From Bacteroidota bacterium (GTDB lineage Bacteria; Bacteroidota; Bacteroidia; M30B66), in the NCBI GenBank assembly GCA_947497195.1, contig CANMGM010000121.1, forward strand, positions 1 through 6,935: 6,935 nucleotides of DNA. Direction: 5' to 3'. The notes below the pieces were generated by a model, which searched no databases, was not told the DNA's origin, and saw only the letters and a program-made list of their open reading frames with translations. The translations under genes were made by a program, and so were the position numbers. Shown one piece after another: positions 1-5,383 of the stretch (the first letter of the stretch is position 1; the number at the start of each line of letters is the position of its first letter).

Positions 1-129
1 CGCAGAACGCAGTTTAACAATGCACACCTGGGAAGCGACATCATAGATTTGGATGGAATCGCCAAGGGCTTGTACCTTATTAAAATAAAGGCATTAGGTG
101 AAGAAACTGTACATAAGATTGTGCGGTAA
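1..129 (+). CDS. 3' end of a secreted protein with a T9SS-like C-terminal sorting domain (partial)
   Basis: Only the last 42 codons are present; the frame is open from base 1 and ends in TAA at 127-129. The tail shows the usual end of a Bacteroidota type A sorting domain: a short acidic stretch, then GIAKGLYLIKIKA (residues about 20-32), a turn (LGEE), and a final basic strand ending HKIVR. In this family the pattern is a G-x-Y-hydrophobic strand followed by a short K/R-rich strand at the extreme C-terminus. It targets proteins through the type IX secretion system to the cell surface or medium, where the domain is normally removed. The functional part of the protein lies outside the window, so its activity is unknown. 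The call rests on a short pattern but fits the rest of the window. Confidence 0.7.
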   Translation, partial: RRTQFNNAHLGSDIIDLDGIAKGLYLIKIKALGEETVHKIVR

Positions 130-203
130 TTCCAGCAGCATTTACGCAACCTAATTCGTTTACGTAAGCTTACAGGAAAATCGTTTAAAGCAACAAGGGA
201 CTC

Positions 204-1247
204 TTAATTCGTGCTCTCGTTGCTGAAATACACCTTATAATAATTCAGGTTTTTCTCATCGTCGAAGCCGCGTTCAATCATGTTGCGGTTGCCGTGTATG
301 TAGATATGAAAGTTCTTGTCGAGCTTTAATACGCTGCGAAACATCCCCAAGTGCTTCTTTACCGCTTGCTGGTTGATGTCGAATGCTTCAGTGATGCTAT
401 GATCGTCCTGCGCTTCGATATTGCTTTCAGCAAATTTACGAAACGATTCGGCAACTTCCGGAGCCTGCATTACCTGTTCGGCAAACTCGTTCATTTGGAA
501 ACGTTCGTTTTCCTTGAAAAACTTAGAACCACGGTTAAGCATGGCAATCTGTTCGGATGGGATTACCTGAAACTCCTCGGGCAATTGTTCGCGCACGAAT
601 TGTTTCGTTAAGTTCATGTACTGCTGCGTAAAGTGATAACTATCTTCGGCAGCTTCAAGTTCAAGAAATGCATCGGTCCAATATTGCGCCTCAGCTGCAT
701 TGCCGTTCGTTTTATCAACCACCAGTACCTTATAGCCTTCGAGCGAATCGCACGAAAATACCAGACAGGCTTTATCGACTCTATCTAGGCGATAGCCTTT
801 CGATAGCACGGCATCCGATGTAGCGCCCTCCCACTCTACCTGCATAAAATCGTCTTCGGTCTCGGCTTTGAGAATTACGATGGCATCGTGCAACTCGTTG
901 TGCAGGTTAACCTGACTCAAGCGTGCAACGAACAAATCGCCTGGTAGAATTTTCGGGTGCGTACTTACATCGTAAAGATGCTGAGCAATTTGAGTTGACG
1001 CTTCAGCAAGCGAATCGGGGTTTTCAAAAATCGATTTACACGCGTCGTAAACGGTATTGCCCGATGGATTGAAATGATAAAACCCTTCAGTTTTGAAGGC
1101 ATGCATCAAAAACCGCGTGAGCAGTTCGTGGTGTTCGTCGCGAATGTCGATGGGCTGGGCTGCCAGCTGAAGGGCTTCTTCGTTCGAAGGATTGCCCACA
1201 AAATGGATGATGAGCTTTTCAAGTATAGCTCCCTGATAACTTAACAT
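204..1247 (-). CDS. nucleoid-associated protein, 37-kDa YejK/NdpA family
   Basis: A 347-residue protein, close in length to E. coli YejK (about 335 residues), starting at ATG (1247-1245) and ending in TAA. I recognise the NA37 family by its overall pattern: an N-terminal segment (about 1-95), the central HPKILPGDLFVARL (97-110) leading into beta strands with GYRLDRVDKACLVF (151-164), and the strongly conserved C-terminal end around HGNRNMIERGFDDEKNL (318-334). There is no signal peptide or membrane segment, so it is cytoplasmic. Family members associate with the nucleoid; the biochemical role is poorly defined, and in Bacteroidota the family is known mainly by homology. It lies 59 bases downstream of the acetyltransferase on the same strand, so it may be read through from that operon or use its own weak promoter-like box just upstream. 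It converges with the truncated gene at the window start. Confidence 0.85.
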   Translation of the reverse strand: MLSYQGAILEKLIIHFVGNPSNEEALQLAAQPIDIRDEHHELLTRFLMHAFKTEGFYHFNPSGNTVYDACKSIFENPDSLAEASTQIAQHLYDVSTHPKILPGDLFVARLSQVNLHNELHDAIVILKAETEDDFMQVEWEGATSDAVLSKGYRLDRVDKACLVFSCDSLEGYKVLVVDKTNGNAAEAQYWTDAFLELEAAEDSYHFTQQYMNLTKQFVREQLPEEFQVIPSEQIAMLNRGSKFFKENERFQMNEFAEQVMQAPEVAESFRKFAESNIEAQDDHSITEAFDINQQAVKKHLGMFRSVLKLDKNFHIYIHGNRNMIERGFDDEKNLNYYKVYFSNESTN

Positions 1248-1252
1248 GCGTG

Positions 1253-1279
1253 CAAGATACTTTTTTCTGCCGCCGGCAA
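1253..1279 (-). promoter_or_regulatory. weak candidate promoter for the nucleoid-associated protein gene
   Basis: Reading the minus strand, a TATCTTGC-like -7 box (1259-1252) lies a few bases before the ATG, with a TTG (1279-1277) 17 bases further upstream. It departs from TAnnTTTG at two positions and the spacing is short, so this is only a candidate. If real, the transcript would have an extremely short leader. Confidence 0.25.
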
Positions 1280-1306
1280 TGCCCGTGTTGAAAACTAAAC
1301 CTTCAT

Positions 1307-1807
1307 TTACCTCAATTGCTTAAGCATCACAAAATCATTCATAAAATAGCCATCGCCAATATCGAAATCGGCTACACATTCAATGGTAAATCCAAGTTTG
1401 AAATAAAAATTAATTGCCGTGTAATTCTGTCGATTCACCTGTAAACGAATACGTTGAGCCTTTGGATAGTATTTAACTGCTTCATTCAAAGCACAGGCAC
1501 CAATTCCTTTGCGATGCATATCGGGCAATACATACAATTTCTGGAGGTACAATTCATCCTTTTCTTTGGGCTCAATAGCAATAAATCCAAGCGATTCCAC
1601 ATCGCTCTGAATAATGAAAAACGCCTGTGGACCTTCTGAAATATGGTGCGAAAGCACATTTGGATGGTACATTTTTTCGAGCATAAATTTTACCTGCTCC
1701 AAGCCAATAATGGATGGATAATGGGCATGCCAGATGGTATCTGCAAGTTTTGCGATGGCAGCAACATCATTCAAAGTGGCAGGCTTTAATTGAATCGGTT
1801 TATTCAT
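1307..1807 (-). CDS. GNAT family N-acetyltransferase
   Basis: A 166-residue single-domain protein, the usual size for this superfamily, which transfers an acetyl group from acetyl-CoA to an amine. Motif A, the acetyl-CoA pyrophosphate-binding loop, is visible as LYVLPDMHRKGIGACAL (91-107) with the R/Q-x-x-G-x-G/A core RKGIGA at 99-104. Motif B follows as NRQNYTAINFYFKLGF (125-140), the typical N-x-x-A-x-x-x-Y-x-x-x-G-F helix. The N-terminal part (IWHAHYPSIIG, 25-35) and the ending (DIGDGYFMNDFVM, 149-161) resemble a Bacteroidota subgroup of small GNATs. The substrate cannot be read from the sequence; a small molecule or a protein N-terminus are both possible. Its ATG overlaps the stop of the glycosyltransferase (ATGA, 1807-1804), so it is very likely translated by coupling as the last gene of the hflX operon. 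Confidence 0.9.
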   Translation of the reverse strand: MNKPIQLKPATLNDVAAIAKLADTIWHAHYPSIIGLEQVKFMLEKMYHPNVLSHHISEGPQAFFIIQSDVESLGFIAIEPKEKDELYLQKLYVLPDMHRKGIGACALNEAVKYYPKAQRIRLQVNRQNYTAINFYFKLGFTIECVADFDIGDGYFMNDFVMLKQLR

Positions 1808-2583
1808 GCGTTTAGTTTGGTTTTCAAAACAAAGCGTAAATGCTCCAAAATTGTTCGCATAACTTTCATTTTCGACGGCCCCTTCCGTCGGTCTGAAAAT
1901 ACTTTTGTGGGAATTTCAGTGATGCCTAATTCGACTTTCCGGCATTTGTAAAGTAGCTCTACTTGACAGATAAAGCCGGTTTCTTCAATTATTCTAGGGT
2001 AACGCTGCGTTAAGTGTTGCAGTGCGTCGAAACGATATGCTCGGTAAAACGAGGTAAGTGTGCGATAAGGAAGGTTCAAGATTGTTCGCGTGAGCGCATT
2101 TGCCAAATTCGATAGCATCAAGCGCACCCAACCGGTTTTCGTGAATCCACCACCCGGCAAATAAACCGATGCCATAGCTACATCATGCGTTTTAAGCGCA
2201 TCCAGCATAGGGTGTAATGTGGCTAAATCGGCTGTTCCGTCGGCTTCGAGCGTTATTATCGCATCGCCCGCACTTCCATTTTGAAGAATGTACTCAAAAC
2301 CAACAGCAAAGGCAGCTCCGGGTCCTCGGTTGATGCCATCGCTCAGAAAAACATACCTCGAAAAATCAAGCTCCATCTTAAGTTTTTCAGCTATCCCATC
2401 GCTACTGCCATCGTCCGAGATGACAAATGTTGTATCCATAAAATGCAATTCCCGATCAACGGTACGAATCCATGATACAAGACCATTTGCCTCATTGAAA
2501 ACGGGCATCAGCACCCATAATTTCGGTTTGTAAAAATTCAAATTCTTCTCCAATTCCGATTCGATTCTATGCAAAGCAATCAA
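1804..2583 (-). CDS. family 2 glycosyltransferase, dolichol/polyprenyl-phosphate mannose synthase type
   Basis: A 259-residue GT-A fold enzyme, the size of the soluble catalytic part of DPM1-type synthases. Visible motifs are MPVFNEA (26-32), DDGSSDG (57-63) for nucleotide-sugar binding, NRGPGAA (85-91), the acidic metal-binding loop EADGTAD (113-119), GGGFTKTGWVRLMLSNLAN (144-162), the acceptor-loop equivalent TSFYRAYR (177-184), and EIPTKVFSDRRKGPSKM (223-239). DPM-type relatives move a sugar from GDP- or UDP-sugar to a polyprenyl phosphate. There are no C-terminal membrane segments, so it is cytoplasmic or peripheral; donor and acceptor are unknown. Two positions differ from the usual pattern: EAD instead of DAD, and TSFYR where relatives have TSGFR. 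No in-frame ATG exists before the first motif. The only plausible starts are TTG at 2583-2581, overlapping the hflX stop as TTGA, or TTG three codons later. It is the middle gene of the operon. Confidence 0.85.
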   Translation of the reverse strand: MIALHRIESELEKNLNFYKPKLWVLMPVFNEANGLVSWIRTVDRELHFMDTTFVISDDGSSDGIAEKLKMELDFSRYVFLSDGINRGPGAAFAVGFEYILQNGSAGDAIITLEADGTADLATLHPMLDALKTHDVAMASVYLPGGGFTKTGWVRLMLSNLANALTRTILNLPYRTLTSFYRAYRFDALQHLTQRYPRIIEETGFICQVELLYKCRKVELGITEIPTKVFSDRRKGPSKMKVMRTILEHLRFVLKTKLNA

Positions 2584-3833
2584 AGATTATTCTCGTCCGA
2601 AAACTTCTTTGCCATCTCCTCATAATCGGTATAGTGCTGCAGATGCCCCGGCATGTAATTCGGATAACGAATCATGTGCATGCGACGCACTTCGGCCGTT
2701 AGCAGCTTGCGAAAAGCCTCAATGTTCTCCTTCGCTGTGGCCGAAATGAAAATTGCCGGATCGTTGTGCCGTGCCATCCAGCTGCGTTTCCATTCGTCGA
2801 GCGAAATGTTCTCGCGGGACATTGGACTTAAATCCGAATCTTCCTTGGGGGTATAACGAAACGCATCGATTTTATTAAACACCATCACCGTTGGCTTATC
2901 GAGGCAGCCAATGTCTTTGAGCGTTTCGTTCACTGCACGGATGTGATCTTCAAACGAAGCATGCGAAATATCGACCACGTGAACCAGCAAATCAGCCTCA
3001 CGCACTTCGTCCAATGTCGATTTGAACGATTCAATCAATTGAGTAGGCAGTTTACGGATAAACCCAACCGTATCAGACAACAGAAACGGAATCTGATCGA
3101 GCACTACCTTGCGCACGGTTGTATCAAGTGTTGCGAACAACTTATTTTCTGCAAATACTTCCGATTTGCTGATGAGATTCATGATGGTACTCTTCCCAAC
3201 ATTCGTATAACCAACCAATGCAACACGCACCAACTCGCCGCGATTTTTGCGTTGCGTGGCCATTTGCTTGTCGATATGGCGAAGTTTTTCCTTCAACAAG
3301 GCAATTTTATCTTGGATTATCCGGCGATCAGTTTCGATTTGCGATTCGCCCGGACCGCGCATCCCGATACCGCCTTTTTGCCGTTCGAGGTGCGTCCACA
3401 TGCGGGTTAATCGTGGTAGGATGTATTGATATTGGGCAAGCTCTACCTGTGTTTTGGCATGCGAGGTTCGCGCCCGTGATGCGAAAATGTCGAGAATGAG
3501 GCTGTTGCGATCAAGCACCTTGATTTTGACGGCCTTTTCGAGGTTACGCAGTTGCGAAGGACTGAGTTCGTCATCGAAAATCAACACATCGATTTCAGTT
3601 GATTCTATGAAGTCGATGATTTCCTGAAGCTTTCCGGAGCCAACGAAACTGCGCGAATCGGGATGATCGAGTTTTTGAGTGAAGCGCTTAATGGGCACAG
3701 CACCGGCTGTTTCTGCCAGAAATGCAAGTTCATCAAGGTATTCGATTAAAAGTTGCTCGTTTTGGCTGCGGGTAATTAGTCCGACCAATACGGCGCGCTC
3801 CTGTTCTTTGCGTTTGGGTTGATCCTGCTTCAA
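2580..3833 (-). CDS. hflX: GTPase HflX
   Basis: A 417-residue protein with the full HflX layout. An N-terminal HflX domain (about 12-115) contains RSFVGSGKLQEI (61-72). A helical linker carries the family hallmark GGIGMRGPGESQIETDRR (154-171). A TRAFAC G domain follows, with P-loop GYTNVGKST (208-216), switch I region FATLDTT (233-239), DTVGF (254-258), NKID (320-323) and SAT (365-367). The roughly 40-residue insert between NKID and SAT is, to my knowledge, common in Bacteroidota homologues. HflX binds the 50S subunit, hydrolyses GTP and, in studied bacteria, splits stalled or heat-damaged ribosomes. The frame has no ATG before residue 145 and a stop nine codons upstream, so the start must be non-ATG. 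TTG at 3833 is the best choice, with AAGGAT 9 bases upstream and a good promoter in front. It is the first gene of the coupled operon. Confidence 0.95.
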   Translation of the reverse strand: MKQDQPKRKEQERAVLVGLITRSQNEQLLIEYLDELAFLAETAGAVPIKRFTQKLDHPDSRSFVGSGKLQEIIDFIESTEIDVLIFDDELSPSQLRNLEKAVKIKVLDRNSLILDIFASRARTSHAKTQVELAQYQYILPRLTRMWTHLERQKGGIGMRGPGESQIETDRRIIQDKIALLKEKLRHIDKQMATQRKNRGELVRVALVGYTNVGKSTIMNLISKSEVFAENKLFATLDTTVRKVVLDQIPFLLSDTVGFIRKLPTQLIESFKSTLDEVREADLLVHVVDISHASFEDHIRAVNETLKDIGCLDKPTVMVFNKIDAFRYTPKEDSDLSPMSRENISLDEWKRSWMARHNDPAIFISATAKENIEAFRKLLTAEVRRMHMIRYPNYMPGHLQHYTDYEEMAKKFSDENNL

Positions 3834-3842
3834 GTCGATGTT

Positions 3843-3848
3843 ATCCTT
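3843..3848 (-). promoter_or_regulatory. hflX: possible ribosome binding site of hflX (AAGGAT)
   Basis: AAGGAT lies 9 bases before the TTG at 3833 on the minus strand. Shine-Dalgarno-like sequences are scarce elsewhere in this window, so its presence favours translation starting in this stretch and supports TTG as the start. An ATC codon lies between it and the TTG, only 3 bases after AAGGAT, and is a much less likely start. Confidence 0.4.
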
Positions 3849-3852
3849 GCAG

Positions 3853-3882
3853 CAAAGCTAAATGATTGCACCCGAATTCAAA
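3853..3882 (-). promoter_or_regulatory. promoter of the hflX operon, Bacteroidota -33/-7 type
   Basis: On the minus strand TTTG (3882-3879) is followed after 18 bases by TAGCTTTG (3860-3853), an exact match to the Bacteroidota -7 consensus TAnnTTTG with near-normal spacing. Transcription would start around 3845-3847, giving a leader of only about 12-14 bases that includes AAGGAT. The -33 element overlaps the TGA stop of the upstream hypothetical gene, so hflX would have its own promoter even though the two genes are close. Confidence 0.6.
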
Positions 3883-4339
3883 CTGATAAAAGTTCTGAAT
3901 TCATGATGGTCAGTTTCACCGATCCGAGCCATTCTTCTTCACAAATAGATGCCCAAGCGTTAAGATAGTCGATCACATCCTGCTTGCTATTGTGACTCAA
4001 AGTCCCCCTTCCTACCCGTTTCAGCACGCGATGATCATCGAGGCGTTCGAGGTTGATTAAATCCTGAACAGAGAATCCGGCATCCTCCATTATTGAAATT
4101 ATTCCATCCATCGGTAAACCCGAGGCCGGACAATATTCGCGCAGTTGATCGCGCCAGTCGCCCGGTTTCTGCAAAGCCGATTTATGAATTTCCTGTGCCT
4201 GTTTTCCGCTAATTTCCTGCGCAAGGTAACCGCAATTGCAGAAACCCATGTGCCCCCACTGATAATGATTTTCCGATTGCAGTTTCAAGGCTGCAGCGCG
4301 TAAACTTACAATTACCGATTCTAGTTTCGAATGATTCAC
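3878..4339 (-). CDS. conserved hypothetical protein with WGHMGFCNCG motif
   Basis: A 153-residue cytoplasmic protein with no signal peptide or membrane segment. I believe it belongs to an uncharacterised Bacteroidota family, because the pattern YQWGHMGFCNCGYLAQ (26-41) followed by a Y-C pair (69-70) and INLERLDDHRVLKRV (95-109) looks familiar, but I know no function for it. H30, C34, C36 and C70 are arranged so that they could bind a metal; this is inference. The rest looks mainly helical. The start is GTG at 4339-4337: a stop codon (TGA) lies two codons upstream and the next in-frame Met is residue 31, inside the motif. Its stop lies 44 bases before the hflX start and overlaps the hflX promoter. 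It is divergent from the Lon-domain gene. Confidence 0.65.
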   Translation of the reverse strand: MNHSKLESVIVSLRAAALKLQSENHYQWGHMGFCNCGYLAQEISGKQAQEIHKSALQKPGDWRDQLREYCPASGLPMDGIISIMEDAGFSVQDLINLERLDDHRVLKRVGRGTLSHNSKQDVIDYLNAWASICEEEWLGSVKLTIMNSELLSV

Positions 4340-4417
4340 GATTCAGAATTTTTGACAATAAATATAAAACAAGTGATGCAAAAACTTGTTTACTTGCAAC
4401 GTAAAATTGAGTGGTTT

Positions 4418-5011
4418 ATGGAGCGGATACCAATTTTCCCTTTGAATGCTGTTGTTTTTCCCGGCGAATTTTTCAACCTGCATATTTTCGAACCGCGCTA
4501 CAAGCAGCTAATTCAAGATATTGAGCTTGGAAATACGTCCTTCGGTATTCCGTACATCGACAATGTAACTCCCGGCAATTACGGTTCTGAGGTGCGCTTG
4601 CATAAAGTATTGAATCGTTATCCCGGAGGCGAGCTGGATATTACAGTAGAGGGAATTGGTGTTTTCGAAATCCAATCGTACACAAATTCATTAGAAGACA
4701 AACTTTACAGCGAAGGCCTGGTGGGCAAGCGGATAGAAAGTACTCTGTTTGAGCATAGTTCAAATCTTGGAATGTTGCTGCACGAATACCTCAGTTTGGG
4801 GAAAAAGCCGGATGAAATTGAGCAAACCGAAATCTTGCTTTCATCATATGAAGCCGCAATTATTTTGGGGATGCATCCGGAAAAGAAATACAGGCTCATT
4901 CAGCTCGAAAGCGAACAAAAGCGGCAGATCTGGTTGAGCAATGAGTTGAAGTTATTGATTCAATCGCGCAAGATGGAATTGCAGCTCGACAAGAAGTTTA
5001 TCTTGAATTGA
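4418..5011 (+). CDS. Lon substrate-binding (LON) domain protein
   Basis: A 197-residue protein consisting of the N-terminal substrate-binding domain of Lon protease without the AAA+ or peptidase parts. The family signature is at the very start: IPIFPLNAVVFPGEFFNLHI (4-23) followed by FEPRYKQLI (24-32), then a beta-rich half with VEGIGVFEIQSY (77-88) and a helical C-terminal half (about 112-185). Stand-alone LON proteins are widespread; they are presumed to bind unfolded or specific proteins, but their role is largely unknown. The frame stays open upstream to an ATG at 4331, which would add 29 residues and overlap the divergent gene by 9 bases. I prefer ATG 4418 because family proteins normally begin with one or two residues before the IPIFPLN strand and the extra residues show no recognisable pattern. 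ATG 4376 is also possible. Confidence 0.85.
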   Translation: MERIPIFPLNAVVFPGEFFNLHIFEPRYKQLIQDIELGNTSFGIPYIDNVTPGNYGSEVRLHKVLNRYPGGELDITVEGIGVFEIQSYTNSLEDKLYSEGLVGKRIESTLFEHSSNLGMLLHEYLSLGKKPDEIEQTEILLSSYEAAIILGMHPEKKYRLIQLESEQKRQIWLSNELKLLIQSRKMELQLDKKFILN

Positions 5012-5031
5012 AAATTTTTTCGCTGTCGCAC

Positions 5032-5062
5032 TTGATTCTTTAAAACAGATTCACGTACTTTG
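5032..5062 (+). promoter_or_regulatory. rpmB: candidate promoter of rpmB
   Basis: TTG (5032-5034) and TACTTTG (5056-5062) are separated by 21 bases, resembling the Bacteroidota -33/-7 promoter with one base fewer in the -7 box than TAnnTTTG. Transcription would begin about 5067-5070, leaving a leader of roughly 17-20 bases that contains AGGA just before the ATG. No terminator is visible after the Lon-domain gene, so readthrough from it may add to expression. Confidence 0.5.
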
Positions 5063-5086
5063 CAGCCCTTTTAAAAAATCAGGATT

Positions 5087-5320
5087 ATGTCTAAGATTTG
5101 CCAACTCACAGGAAAGAAAGCCATTTCGGGCAACAACGTTTCGTTTTCAAACCGCAAAACCAGACGTAGATTTAATCCGAATCTCGTTACGAAGAAGTTC
5201 TTCATTCCCGAAGAAGATGTATGGATTACCATTCGTCTATCTACATCTGCATTGCGTACCATAAACAAAATCGGTATCTCCGAAGCACTTCGTCGCATCG
5301 ACAAGAAAGGAATTTTGTAA
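5087..5320 (+). CDS. rpmB: 50S ribosomal protein L28
   Basis: A 77-residue, strongly basic protein matching bacterial L28 over its full length. It shows the N-terminal ICQLTGKKAISGNNVSFSN (4-22), the basic segment RKTRRRFNPNLVTKKFF (23-39), and the C-terminal WITIRLSTSALRTINKIG (46-63). It is a structural protein of the large ribosomal subunit. Only one cysteine (C5) is present, so this is the zinc-free form rather than the CxxC form. The ATG at 5087 is preceded by a short AGGA. In many Bacteroidota rpmB is followed directly by rpmG and then by a small DUF4295 gene and ftsY; here none of these follows, and a strong terminator closes the gene 26 bases after its stop. It therefore appears to be transcribed alone or with the Lon-domain gene upstream. 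Confidence 0.97.
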   Translation: MSKICQLTGKKAISGNNVSFSNRKTRRRFNPNLVTKKFFIPEEDVWITIRLSTSALRTINKIGISEALRRIDKKGIL

Positions 5321-5345
5321 GCCTTTACACGATTTAAAGTATACG

Positions 5346-5370
5346 ACGCCGGTTATTCCGGCGTTTTTTG
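5346..5370 (+). terminator. intrinsic terminator after rpmB
   Basis: A perfect 6-bp GC-rich stem, CGCCGG (5347-5352) and CCGGCG (5358-5363), encloses the loop TTATT and runs straight into six T residues (5364-5369). This is a textbook Rho-independent terminator for plus-strand transcription. It ends 14 bases before the ATG of the M1 peptidase gene. The opposite strand has no T-run in the right place, so it is one-directional. Confidence 0.9.
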
Positions 5371-5383
5371 TTTATTTAGGCTT

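Noticed and set aside
164..173. Perfect 10-base palindrome GTAAGCTTAC in the convergent gap 130-203, overlapping TTACGTAA
   Set aside because: It is AT-rich, has no loop, and no T-run follows in either direction, so it is not a terminator; a short palindrome like this can occur by chance. The 74-base gap holds nothing else I can support.
1268..1278. Inverted repeat TGCCG-C-CGGCA between the acetyltransferase and nucleoid-protein genes
   Set aside because: A one-base loop cannot fold as a hairpin, and on the minus strand an A-run rather than a T-run follows, so it does not work as a terminator of the operon. It could be an operator, but nothing else supports that.
2943..3410. 155-codon open frame on the plus strand inside hflX
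   Set aside because: It lies wholly antisense to the conserved core of hflX, including the P-loop, and its translation has no recognisable domain.
4351..4396. TTTGACA (4351) and TACTTGC (4391) as a promoter for the Lon-domain gene
   Set aside because: The two boxes are 36 or more bases apart, far from the roughly 19-base spacing of Bacteroidota promoters, and the -7 box is a poor match.
5071..5304. 77-codon open frame on the minus strand opposite rpmB
   Set aside because: It is the antisense shadow of the highly conserved L28 gene; its product resembles nothing known to me.
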